From RGIG5579 sp045543495 (GTDB lineage Bacteria > Bacillota > Clostridia > Oscillospirales > SIG627), in contig JAZQMO010000035.1 in NCBI GenBank assembly GCA_045543495.1, positions 1 through 38,612 on the forward strand: a DNA stretch of 38,612 nt, given 5' to 3'. The position numbers and the translations under genes were made by a program. Positions 21,092 to 29,812 of this stretch are shown here, piece by piece. The notes beneath the pieces are model-generated. The model did not search any database. It saw nothing but the letters and a program-made list of their open reading frames with translations, and had not been told where the DNA came from. Position 1 is the first letter of the stretch. The number at the start of each line of letters is the position of its first letter.

Positions 21092-22495
21092 ATGAATAAA
21101 AACGTCTCCGGAGCAGATGTACTCATTCGTCTGGAGGACCTTTGCAAATCGTTTGACAACGAGCAGATCCTGAAAAGCGTGAACCTGTCCATTCGTGACA
21201 AAGAATTTGTGACCCTGCTGGGCCCCTCGGGCTGCGGCAAAACTACAATCCTTCGATGTATTGCGGGGTTTGAGACCCCCGATTCCGGCAATGTCTTGTT
21301 TGAGGGCAAAAGCATTTTGGATACCCACTCTCACGAAAGACCGGTCAATAGCGTATTTCAGAAATATGCTCTTTTTCCGCATCTGAACGTGTTTGATAAT
21401 GTGGCGTTCGGCTTGCGCATAAAAAAAGTTCCCGAGAAGGAGATCCGTCAGAAGGTCAGAAAAATGCTGGCTATGGTGGACCTGAAGGGATATGAAAAAA
21501 GACCCATTTCCAAGCTCTCCGGCGGTCAGCAGCAGAGAGTGGCCATTGCCCGTGCTCTGGTGAATATGCCCCGCCTGCTCCTTTTGGATGAGCCCTTGGG
21601 AGCGCTGGACTTAAAGCTCCGCAAGGATATGCAGCTGGAATTGAAGAATCTGCACCGCCAATCGGGGATCACCTTCCTTTACGTGACCCACGATCAGGAG
21701 GAGGCCCTGACCATGAGCGATACCATCGTGGTGATGAAGTCGGGCACCATTCAGCAGATCGGCTCCCCGCAGGATATTTACAACGAGCCCGCCAACGCCT
21801 TCGTTGCGGACTTTATCGGCGAGAGCAATATTTTTGACGCCACTATGGACGAGGACCGCAAGGTAACCCTTTGCGGTGCCGTGTTTGACTGTGTGGATGA
21901 AATGCCCGCCCACCTTGTGGATGTGGTCATTCGCCCCGAGGATGTGGAGATCTGCCCCGCAGGAGAGGGCAGTGTAACGGGCTTTGTGGAAGCAAGCCTC
22001 TTCAAGGGCGTTCATTATGAAATGACCGTTTCCTGCGGCGGGGAGCAGTGGATCATTCATTCCACCCGCTGTGTAGAGGCAGGGGAGACCATCGGAATGA
22101 GAGTGGCCCCCGAGAATATCCACGTGGTAAAGAGAATGTTCCCCGAGGAGACCAACCGCATCTCTGCCACCGTTTCCGCCGTGGAGGAGGACGGCACCTG
22201 TCAGCTTCTCTTTGACGGAGAGACCGTTCCCGTCAAGGGCCTCTCGGGCCTTGAGGAGGGAAGAGAGATCTCCCTTCTTGCCGATCCGAAGAAAATCGAG
22301 CTTTGCGATCCCGAGGACGGGGTGTTCACCGGTGTTTTGGACAGCGTGGTGTGGAAGGGCAGTCATTACGAAATGATCCTCATTTCCCAGTCCCGCCGCT
22401 GGCTCATTAAGAGTCAGATGGATGAGCAGGCAGGCTCCGAGGTCTCCTTCCGCTTTGCCGAAGGGGCATTTGCGGTGGAAGGAGAAGATCAATGA
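21092..22495 (+). CDS. potA: Spermidine/putrescine ABC transporter ATPase
   Basis: ATP-binding subunit that powers polyamine import (467 aa). Walker A GPSGCGKTT, signature LSGGQQQRVAIARAL, Walker B LLLLDEPLGALD and the H-loop in YVTHDQEEAL are all present. The usual PotA C-terminal TOBE domain (about 275-360) is followed by a second TOBE-like repeat: FKGVHYEMTV and WKGSHYEMIL are equivalent segments about 120 residues apart. That makes the protein about 100 residues longer than typical PotA. The stop overlaps the potB start (ATGA). Confidence 0.93.
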   Translation: MNKNVSGADVLIRLEDLCKSFDNEQILKSVNLSIRDKEFVTLLGPSGCGKTTILRCIAGFETPDSGNVLFEGKSILDTHSHERPVNSVFQKYALFPHLNVFDNVAFGLRIKKVPEKEIRQKVRKMLAMVDLKGYEKRPISKLSGGQQQRVAIARALVNMPRLLLLDEPLGALDLKLRKDMQLELKNLHRQSGITFLYVTHDQEEALTMSDTIVVMKSGTIQQIGSPQDIYNEPANAFVADFIGESNIFDATMDEDRKVTLCGAVFDCVDEMPAHLVDVVIRPEDVEICPAGEGSVTGFVEASLFKGVHYEMTVSCGGEQWIIHSTRCVEAGETIGMRVAPENIHVVKRMFPEETNRISATVSAVEEDGTCQLLFDGETVPVKGLSGLEEGREISLLADPKKIELCDPEDGVFTGVLDSVVWKGSHYEMILISQSRRWLIKSQMDEQAGSEVSFRFAEGAFAVEGEDQ

Positions 22496-23283
22496 AGTCA
22501 AAAAAGCCCCTTCTTCCGTACCTCGTTTGGATGGCGATCTTCGTTCTGATCCCCCTCGGAATGGTGGGATACTATGCCTTCACAGGGGAGGATGGCTCCT
22601 TCTCTTTGGAGAATTTCAAATACATTGCACAGAATAAGCAGGTGTATCTGGATTCCTTTTGGATCGCCTTTTTATCCACCGCCATCTGTCTTCTCATTGC
22701 CTATCCCTTGGCTCTTGTGATGACCCGTATGTCCCCCCGTGGGCAGAGAATGATGAACATTCTCATTATGCTGCCTATGTGGATGAATTTTATTTTGCGA
22801 ATCTGCTCTCTGGAAGTGATCCTGATGCCCGAGGGCGTTCTCAATCACCTGTTTGGGTGGGAGTCCAATTCCATTTATTATACCACCACCGCCGTGGTGA
22901 TCGGTGTGGTGTATAACTACCTGCCCTTTATGGTGCTTCCCCTGTATACCGTTATGAGTAAGATCTCAAAGTCCGTTCTGGAGGCGGGCAGAGATCTTGG
23001 ATGCAACGGCTTTTTGCTTTTGAAAAAGGTGATCTTCCCCCTGTCCATTCCCGGTGTGATCTCGGGGATCACCATGGTGTTTGTCCCTGCGGCCTCCTCC
23101 TTTGTCATTGCTTCCCGTTTGGGCGGCTTCAATCTCATCGGAGACACCATTGACACCTACTACAACAAAAGCTTCAACCTGAATGCCGCCAATATGATCT
23201 CCTTTGTTCTGATGATCGTCATTGTCATTTCCATGGCTGTGATGAACCATTTTGACAAGGATGACGACATTGTTTTGGTATAA
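22492..23283 (+). CDS. potB: Spermidine/putrescine ABC transporter permease
   Basis: Inner-membrane permease (263 aa) with six predicted membrane helices and the EAA loop (LEAGRDLGCNGFLLLKKVIFPLSIPGV) that contacts PotA. The first helix follows KSKKPLLPYLVW. It forms the channel with the permease half of the next gene. The start overlaps the potA stop, and 10 bp separate its stop from the next start. Confidence 0.92.
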   Translation: MKSKKPLLPYLVWMAIFVLIPLGMVGYYAFTGEDGSFSLENFKYIAQNKQVYLDSFWIAFLSTAICLLIAYPLALVMTRMSPRGQRMMNILIMLPMWMNFILRICSLEVILMPEGVLNHLFGWESNSIYYTTTAVVIGVVYNYLPFMVLPLYTVMSKISKSVLEAGRDLGCNGFLLLKKVIFPLSIPGVISGITMVFVPAASSFVIASRLGGFNLIGDTIDTYYNKSFNLNAANMISFVLMIVIVISMAVMNHFDKDDDIVLV

Positions 23284-23293
23284 GGAGGGCAAG

Positions 23294-25183
23294 ATGAAAA
23301 AAAGTATCTCTTCTCTTTACCTTGCTCTGGTATTCTTCTTCCTGTATGCGCCGATCTTGGTGATGATCGTTCTCTCCTTTAACGACGCCACCCACGGCAT
23401 TTCCACCTGGAAGGGCTTTACCCTGAACAATTACCTCTCCCTTTTGGAGAACCGAGCCCTGATGGATGCCCTTCTCAATTCCCTTGTGATCGCTCTGCTT
23501 TCCGCAGTGGGCGCTTCTCTTTTGGGAACCCTTGGCGCCTTGGGTCTGAACAATGTGAAAAAGGGAAAGGGGCTTCTTATGAACCTTTCCAATCTTCCCA
23601 TCATCAATCCCGAGATCGTAACGGGTGTGTCTCTGATGCTCCTGTTCGTCAGTGTCTTTTCCCTGAAGCTGGGCTTTTTCACGGTTCTGCTTTCCCATAT
23701 CGTATTCAATACCCCTTATGTGATCCTGAATGTTTTGCCCCGTCTGCGCAGAATGGATAAGAATCTGTACGAGGCGGCGCTGGATCTGGGATGTCCCCCC
23801 ACCAAGGCCTTTTTCAAGGTGGTTCTGCCCGAGATCTTCCCGGGTGTGTTTGCGGGCTTTCTCATTTCCCTGACCTATTCCTTTGACGATTTTATCATCA
23901 GCTATTTCACGGGCGACAATTTTCAGACCCTTTCCGTTTTCATCAACAACAGTATGAAAAAGGGAATTCAGCCTTGGATGGCCTCCATCACGGGAGTGAT
24001 CTTCGTGGCGGTGCTTCTCATTCTGGTGGTGATGAATCTGCACGATGCCCGTCAGGAGGCAAGGGAGCAGAATAAGCTCCCCCAAAAGGTGCCCGGTCGC
24101 GGCAGTCTTTACGGGAAGATCGCCGCAGGAGCACTGGCTCTTGTTCTCATTTTGTCCCTGACCCTGCCCCGTGTGTTCCGAAACGATGAAAACACCATTG
24201 TGGTCTGCAACTGGGGCGAATATATGTCCACCGGCGAGAGCGATCTTTACGATGTCATTCTCGAGTTTGAAAAGGCAACGGGAATTCAGGTGGAATATGT
24301 GACCGCCGAGTCCAACGAGGCCCTGTATGCCAAAATGAAATTCGGCTCGGGCAATTACGATGTCATCTTCCCCTCGGACTATATGGCCGAGCAAATGATC
24401 AACGAGGGAATGCTGGCAAAGCTCAATTACGATAATATTCCCAACTATTCCCACATTATGGAGCAGTTTAAGGGGCTGGATTATGACCCCGAGGAGGAAT
24501 ATACCGTTCCTTATTTTTGGGGCACCGTCGGCTTGATCTACAATGAAAGCATGCTCACCGAGGAAGACCGAAAGCTTGTGGAGAACTGCAAGGATTGGAG
24601 CCTTCTCTGGAGTGACAATTACCCCAATCAGATCATGATGTTCGATAACCCCCGTGATGCCTTCGGCATTGCCTTGAAGCAATTGGGGTATTCTCAGAAC
24701 ACCACCGATGAAGCGCAGCTTCGGGAAGCGGCAGCGCTTCTGCAGGAGCAGAAATTCTATTACGCCATGGATCAGTTCTTTGAAATGATGCCCTCGGGCA
24801 GCCTTGCCGTGGGTGCTTATTACGCAGGGGACTGCTTGGCCGTAATGGAAGAAAATGAGGATCTTCGCTTTGTGATCCCGCAGTGCGGCACCAATATTTT
24901 CAATGACGCTATGTGCGTTCCCGCCACCAGCACCAAGAAGGATCTGGCAGAGCAGTTCATCAACTTTATGCTCACCGAGGAGGCGGGCGTAGCCAATACG
25001 GAGTATGTCTATTATTCCACCCCCAACAGCGTGGTTTGGGAAGCGCTGGAGGAGGAAATGAAAAACAGCCCCGTGGCTTATCCCGAGCGTCAGGAAAATT
25101 GGGAAGCCTTCCGCTATCTGCCTCCCGAGACCAACGATCTGTTGACCGATCTTTGGAATACCATCAAAACCAATAATAAATAA
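23294..25183 (+). CDS. potCD: Fused polyamine permease and substrate-binding protein
   Basis: A 629-residue fusion. Residues 1-260 are a PotC-type permease with an EAA loop (YEAALDLGCPPTKAFFKVVLPEIFPG). After a charged cytoplasmic linker an extra membrane helix (about 277-297, KIAAGALALVLILSLTLP) puts residues about 305-629 outside the cell. That part is a PotD-type binding protein beginning NTIVVCNWGEYM, with FPSDYMAEQM, VPYFWGTVGLIYN and AYYAGDCLAVM around the polyamine pocket. Tethering the receptor replaces a lipoprotein anchor. This fusion is known in several Firmicutes. The start was chosen at AAGGAGGGCAAG-ATG. Confidence 0.94.
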   Translation: MKKSISSLYLALVFFFLYAPILVMIVLSFNDATHGISTWKGFTLNNYLSLLENRALMDALLNSLVIALLSAVGASLLGTLGALGLNNVKKGKGLLMNLSNLPIINPEIVTGVSLMLLFVSVFSLKLGFFTVLLSHIVFNTPYVILNVLPRLRRMDKNLYEAALDLGCPPTKAFFKVVLPEIFPGVFAGFLISLTYSFDDFIISYFTGDNFQTLSVFINNSMKKGIQPWMASITGVIFVAVLLILVVMNLHDARQEAREQNKLPQKVPGRGSLYGKIAAGALALVLILSLTLPRVFRNDENTIVVCNWGEYMSTGESDLYDVILEFEKATGIQVEYVTAESNEALYAKMKFGSGNYDVIFPSDYMAEQMINEGMLAKLNYDNIPNYSHIMEQFKGLDYDPEEEYTVPYFWGTVGLIYNESMLTEEDRKLVENCKDWSLLWSDNYPNQIMMFDNPRDAFGIALKQLGYSQNTTDEAQLREAAALLQEQKFYYAMDQFFEMMPSGSLAVGAYYAGDCLAVMEENEDLRFVIPQCGTNIFNDAMCVPATSTKKDLAEQFINFMLTEEAGVANTEYVYYSTPNSVVWEALEEEMKNSPVAYPERQENWEAFRYLPPETNDLLTDLWNTIKTNNK

Positions 25184-25193
25184 GAGGATTGTT

Positions 25194-27800
25194 ATGAAAT
25201 ACACCGGACTGAATGAATTGAGAGAAAAGTTTCTTTCCTATTTTGAATCCAAGGGCCACCTGCGCCTTCCTTCCTTTTCTCTGGTTCCTCAAGGAGATAA
25301 ATCTCTTTTGCTGATCAATTCGGGTATGGCACCCATGAAGAAATACTTTACCGGCGAGGAGGAGCCTCCCCGCAAGAGAGTGTGCACCTGTCAGAAGTGT
25401 ATCCGTACCCCCGACCTTGAGCGAGTGGGCAAGACCGCCCGCCACGGCACCTATTTTGAAATGCTGGGCAATTTCTCCTTCGGCGATTACTTTAAGAGAG
25501 AGGCCATTTCCTTTGCTTGGGAATTTTTGACCGTGACCTTGGAGATCCCTGCCGAGCTTCTTTGGCCCTCCGTTTACGAGGAGGATGACGAGGCATACAC
25601 CATCTGGAAGGATGAGATCGGCGTTCCCGAGGAGCACATTGTGCGTATGGGCAAGGCCGACAACTTCTGGGAGCACGGCTCCGGCCCCTGCGGCCCCTGC
25701 TCCGAGATCTATTTTGACCGTGGCGAAAAATACGGCTGCGGCTCTCCCGACTGTAAGCCCGGCTGCGAGTGTGACCGTTATATGGAGATCTGGAACAATG
25801 TGTTCAGCCAGTTCAACAACGACGGAAACGGCAACTATACCGAGCTTGTGCAGAAGAATATCGATACGGGTATGGGCCTTGAAAGACTTGCCTGTGTGAT
25901 GCAGGGCGTAGACAATATGTTTGAGGTGGATACCGTCCGCAGAATTCTCGATGCCGTTGTGGCAAAATGCGGCAAGGAATACGGTAAGGATGACGATACC
26001 GATGTTTCCATCCGTATCATCACCGACCACATCCGCTCCTCCACCTTTATGATCTCCGACGGCGTTGTTCCCTCCAACGAGGGAAGAGGGTATGTGCTCC
26101 GCAGAATTCTGCGCCGTGCCGCCCGTCACGGAAAGCTTCTTGGAATTCAGGGCACCTTCCTTGCCCAGCTTCTTTCCGTGGTCATTGCGGAGAATGAGGC
26201 AGGCTACCCCGAGCTTCGTGAAAAAGAGGATTCCATTCGCAAGATCATTTCCATTGAAGAGGATAAATTCAAGGCCACCATCGATTCCGGCCTTGCCATT
26301 CTTTCCGATCTGATGCAAAAGGCCGAGGAAAAGGGCGAAAAGACGCTGGCGGGAGAAGAGGTATTCAAGCTTTACGATACCTTCGGCTTCCCCATTGATC
26401 TGACCCGTGAGATCGCTGAGGAAAAGGGCCTTCTCATTGACGAAGAAAAATTTGCCGCCCTGATGCAGGAGCAGAAGGAAAGAGCAAGAAGCGCCCGTGG
26501 CAATATTTCCGGCTGGTCCGATGAGGCCAAGGGAATTTTGGCTTCCTTGGATAAGACCGAGTTTGTGGGCTATGAAAAAACCGGCGCCAAGGCCAAGATC
26601 TTGGCTATTTTGGTGGAGGAAGAAAAGGTGGAGACCCTGTCCGAGGGAGAGGGGACCGTTATCCTTTCCGCCACTCCCTTCTACGGCGAAGGCGGCGGTC
26701 AGGTGGGCGATATCGGTGTGATCACCGGTGAAAACGGCGGCGGTGCCGTGGTGGATACCAAGAAGGCCGAAGGGGTCTTTATGCACCTGACCCGCCTTGA
26801 AAACGGCACCCTTTCCGTTGGGGATGAGGTGTTCTGCGTGGTGGACGGCGAAAGAAGAAGAGCCATCTGCCGCAACCACTCCTCGGTGCACCTTCTGCAG
26901 GCCGCCCTCCGTGAGGTTTTGGGCAGCCACGTTGAGCAGGCAGGCAGCTTTGTGGATGGGGAAAGAGCCCGTTTTGACTTTAAGCATTTTGAAGCCATGA
27001 CGGCAGAAGAGATCGCCCGTGTGGAGGCGCTGGTCAATGAAAAGATCCTTGCCGCCCTCCCTGTGGACACCTTGGTTACCGGTGCCGAGGAGGCGCAGAA
27101 GAGAGGAGCTATGGCCCTCTTCGGGGAAAAGTACGGAAGCGAAGTGAGAATGGTCTCTATGGGAGATTTCTCCTGTGAGCTTTGCGGCGGTACTCACTTG
27201 AAGAATACGGCCGAGGCAGGACTGTTCCGCATTCTGTCCGAGCAGGGCGTTGCCGCAGGCATCCGCAGAATCGAGGCGGTGACCGGTAAAAACGTGTTAA
27301 AGCTCCTTTATGAAAAGGAAGCGATCATCCGTGAAAGTGCAAAGGAATTGAAGACCACCGCGGCCCTTCTTCCCGAAAAGACCCGTGCCATGAAGCAGGA
27401 GTTGAAGGAAGCCAAGGATAAGATCGATGCTCTCTCCTCCAAGCTTTCTGCCGCAAGTCTTGCCTCCGTTTTGGATACGGCGGTGGAAAAGGCAGGATTA
27501 AAGCTTGTGTTTACCTCCATCGGTGAGGATGCCGACGGAAGAAAAACAGGGGATCTGATCCGTGATAAGGATCCCGATGTGGTGGCTGTCATCAGCCAGA
27601 TCCGCGGGGAAAAGATCCTGTTCTTTGCCGTTTGCGGTCAGGGCGCCGTGAAGAAGGGAGCCCACGCAGGCAACATTCTCAAGGCCATTTCTCCCATTGT
27701 GGGCGGTGGCGGCGGCGGCCGTCCCGATTCCGCTCAGTCCGGCGGTAAGAACCCCGAAAAGCTGGAAGAAGCCAAAAAAGCATTTTTTGATTTGTTTTAA
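25194..27800 (+). CDS. alaS: Alanyl-tRNA synthetase
   Basis: Charges tRNA-Ala in the cytoplasm (868 aa, normal length). The class II catalytic core starts MKYTGLNELREKFLSYFESKGH. The editing domain has its zinc motif as HSSVH (562-566) and CELCGGTH (C664, H668), so misacylation proofreading should work. The C-Ala domain ends in GGGGGGRPDSAQSGG. It starts only 10 bp after potCD with no terminator between, so it can be read from the polyamine operon. No T-box leader is visible. AGAGGATTGTT serves as ribosome site. Confidence 0.97.
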   Translation: MKYTGLNELREKFLSYFESKGHLRLPSFSLVPQGDKSLLLINSGMAPMKKYFTGEEEPPRKRVCTCQKCIRTPDLERVGKTARHGTYFEMLGNFSFGDYFKREAISFAWEFLTVTLEIPAELLWPSVYEEDDEAYTIWKDEIGVPEEHIVRMGKADNFWEHGSGPCGPCSEIYFDRGEKYGCGSPDCKPGCECDRYMEIWNNVFSQFNNDGNGNYTELVQKNIDTGMGLERLACVMQGVDNMFEVDTVRRILDAVVAKCGKEYGKDDDTDVSIRIITDHIRSSTFMISDGVVPSNEGRGYVLRRILRRAARHGKLLGIQGTFLAQLLSVVIAENEAGYPELREKEDSIRKIISIEEDKFKATIDSGLAILSDLMQKAEEKGEKTLAGEEVFKLYDTFGFPIDLTREIAEEKGLLIDEEKFAALMQEQKERARSARGNISGWSDEAKGILASLDKTEFVGYEKTGAKAKILAILVEEEKVETLSEGEGTVILSATPFYGEGGGQVGDIGVITGENGGGAVVDTKKAEGVFMHLTRLENGTLSVGDEVFCVVDGERRRAICRNHSSVHLLQAALREVLGSHVEQAGSFVDGERARFDFKHFEAMTAEEIARVEALVNEKILAALPVDTLVTGAEEAQKRGAMALFGEKYGSEVRMVSMGDFSCELCGGTHLKNTAEAGLFRILSEQGVAAGIRRIEAVTGKNVLKLLYEKEAIIRESAKELKTTAALLPEKTRAMKQELKEAKDKIDALSSKLSAASLASVLDTAVEKAGLKLVFTSIGEDADGRKTGDLIRDKDPDVVAVISQIRGEKILFFAVCGQGAVKKGAHAGNILKAISPIVGGGGGGRPDSAQSGGKNPEKLEEAKKAFFDLF

Positions 27801-27811
27801 GGAGTAATACA

Positions 27812-28150
27812 ATGGATTGTCTGTTTTGTTCCATTCTCAAAGGGGAAATCCCCTCCAATAAGGTGTATGAGGACGAGAAGGTTTTTGCCTTTCACGACAT
27901 CAACCCACAGGCTCCCGTGCACGTGCTGGTAATTCCCAAGGAGCATATTGCCTCTGCCGACGGGGTGAAGGAGGAGAACGCCTCCTTTGTCAGCGCCGTG
28001 TTCCTTGCCATCCCGAAGATCGCAAAGGAATTGGGGCTTGGGCAGGGGTACCGTGTGATCACCAATGTGGGTGAGCACGGTTGCCAGTCCGTCAAGCACC
28101 TGCACTTTCACATTTTGGGCGGAAAGCAGCTTTCCGAAAAAATGGATTGA
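27812..28150 (+). CDS. HIT family nucleotide hydrolase (HINT type)
   Basis: A 112-residue histidine-triad protein: CLFCSILKGEIPS at the start, FHDINPQAPVHVLVIPKEHI in the middle and the catalytic HLHFHILGG. HINT proteins hydrolyse purine phosphoramidates and adenylates such as aminoacyl-AMP, which fits its place next to alaS. Two N-terminal Cys could form half of a metal site, but the usual partner residues are partly missing. Its stop overlaps the holA start. Confidence 0.93.
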   Translation: MDCLFCSILKGEIPSNKVYEDEKVFAFHDINPQAPVHVLVIPKEHIASADGVKEENASFVSAVFLAIPKIAKELGLGQGYRVITNVGEHGCQSVKHLHFHILGGKQLSEKMD

Positions 28151-29202
28151 TGGCAGCCAAGGAATTTCCCGGAATTTCGGTTTCGGATTTAAAGTTGCGC
28201 CTACGGGATGATCCCATAGGCGCCTTTGCCTTTTGGGGGACGGAGGAATTGCTCAAGCAGTTTTATCTCCAAAAATTTATTACCCTCATTGAAAAAGAGG
28301 GCAGTGCGGATTTTAATTTGGTGCGCCTTGATTTCAACCGTGACCGCACCGTGTCCGACCTGATTGACGAAATGCAGATCCTCCCCTTCGGCGGAGAAAA
28401 GCGGCTTGTGATCTGCCGCGGCCTTTCTCCCTTGAAGCTCTCCGATTCGGACTTAAAGCGCCTTTTGGCCGCCTTGGAGGAATCCTACCCTTACCTGATC
28501 TTGATCTTGTATCTGGAGGGGGAGGAATTCGGCGGAGAAAAGAGCCACCTGACCAATCGCAAGGCCCTCGCCTTGGCGGAAAAGATCACTTTTTGCTCCT
28601 TCCCCCTCCAATCCGAGCGGGTTCTTTTGACTTGGAGCAAAAAAATTTTGGAGAAGGATGGTTTAACTGCTCAGGACAAGGTGCTGCGTGAACTATTTCG
28701 CCTTTGCGGCAACCGAATGCAGGTGATCCGCGGGGAATTGGAAAAGATCATTGCCTATCTTTTGAGCCAAAAGAGAGATCAGGTTCTGGAGGAGGATGTG
28801 GCTCTGTTCAGTCAGGATACCACGGAATTTGCCGTGTATCATTTGAGCGATGCCCTCTTGGCAGGAGCCACTCCCGCCGTGGAAAAGATCCTGAACAATT
28901 TGAAGCGGCAGGAGGTGGAGCCCGTGAATGTGGCTGCCTATATTGCCCGCACCCTGACCAATGCCCTCCTCATTACCGAGGGCGCCCGCCAGCAGGATTG
29001 CAAAAAGGCTACCAACCTTTTACCTTGGCAGTTCGATCGCTACCACCAAAGCCTTTACGGCGTAAAGCGGGAGAATTTGAAAAAGGCTATGATGATGTGT
29101 CTGGAACTGGACCGCAGATTGAAGGGGAATCGCTCCGATTCCTATGTGGTGCTGGAGATTTCTCTGATTGAAATGTCCCGCCTTTTGGGGGATCGCAAAT
29201 GA
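28150..29202 (+). CDS. holA: DNA polymerase III subunit delta
   Basis: Clamp-loader subunit that opens the beta ring (350 aa). The N-terminal AAA+-like domain has FAFWGTEELLKQFYLQKF and a beta-strand FNLVRLDFNRDRTVSDLIDEMQ. ILPFGGEKRLVICRG is the segment matching the clamp-binding hydrophobic wedge region. The C-terminal helical collar includes LCGNRMQVIRGELEKIIAYL. The start was taken at the ATG overlapping the HIT stop, not the longer frame from 28081 that lies inside the HIT gene. It overlaps the next gene by ATGA. Confidence 0.9.
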   Translation: MAAKEFPGISVSDLKLRLRDDPIGAFAFWGTEELLKQFYLQKFITLIEKEGSADFNLVRLDFNRDRTVSDLIDEMQILPFGGEKRLVICRGLSPLKLSDSDLKRLLAALEESYPYLILILYLEGEEFGGEKSHLTNRKALALAEKITFCSFPLQSERVLLTWSKKILEKDGLTAQDKVLRELFRLCGNRMQVIRGELEKIIAYLLSQKRDQVLEEDVALFSQDTTEFAVYHLSDALLAGATPAVEKILNNLKRQEVEPVNVAAYIARTLTNALLITEGARQQDCKKATNLLPWQFDRYHQSLYGVKRENLKKAMMMCLELDRRLKGNRSDSYVVLEISLIEMSRLLGDRK

Positions 29203-29777
29203 AGCCTGTCTGCAAACGGGTCATTGTGGTGGAAGGGAAATACGATAAGATCCGTCTGGAATCCTGTCTGGATGCCACCGTCATCACCACCGAGGGCTTC
29301 GGCATTTTCAAGAACGAAGAAAAAAGAGCGCTTTTGCGGTCCCTTGCCAAAACAAGAGGTCTTGTGCTTCTGTCGGATTCCGACGGTGCGGGAAAGCTCA
29401 TTCGCTCCCATTTAAGAAGCGTCATCGGCTCCGAGGGCGTGACCGATCTGTATATCCCTCCCGTCAAGGGGAAGGAGCGGCGCAAGAGCGGAGCCTCCCG
29501 TGAAGGGCTTTTGGGGGTAGAGGGGATGGAGAATGAGACCATTCTCGCCCTGTTTGAAAAAAGCGGTCTCCTTTCCGATACCCCGAGGGAAGGAAAGGGC
29601 TACACCAAATTGGATCTGTACCGCCTTGGCTATTCGGGGAAGGAGGAAAGCGCCGAAAAAAGAAGGCGGCTTCTTGCCTCCCGTCACCTGCCCGAAAATC
29701 TTTCCGCCAACGCCTTTTTAGAGGTGGTCAACCTGATGGAGATCCCGCTGGAAGAGGAGTCGGTTCAAGAATGGTAA
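29199..29777 (+). CDS. RNase M5-like Toprim protein (DUF4093)
   Basis: A 192-residue protein with an N-terminal Toprim domain: VVEGKYDKIRLE (catalytic Glu12) and LLSDSDGAGK (acidic pair). A C-terminal helical region with KERRKSG, LGVEGM and ENLSANAFLEVVNLM matches the DUF4093 part of RNase M5-type enzymes, which mature 5S rRNA. Gene order after holA is unusual for rnmV, which is often near ksgA. A different RNA substrate is possible. Confidence 0.82.
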   Translation: MKPVCKRVIVVEGKYDKIRLESCLDATVITTEGFGIFKNEEKRALLRSLAKTRGLVLLSDSDGAGKLIRSHLRSVIGSEGVTDLYIPPVKGKERRKSGASREGLLGVEGMENETILALFEKSGLLSDTPREGKGYTKLDLYRLGYSGKEESAEKRRRLLASRHLPENLSANAFLEVVNLMEIPLEEESVQEW

Positions 29778-29812
29778 AAGAGACTGTAAAATGTGTTTAC
29801 AGCCTCTTTTTT
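29777..29812. terminator. Terminator between convergent operons
   Basis: A 14-nt stem with one mismatch (AAAGAG-CTGTAAA / TTTACAG-CTCTTT) then a run of T residues. It lies between stops at 29777 and 29813. Confidence 0.9.

Noticed and set aside
25150..25194. T-box leader before alaS
   Set aside because: Only 10 bp separate potCD from alaS; there is no room for a leader or terminator.
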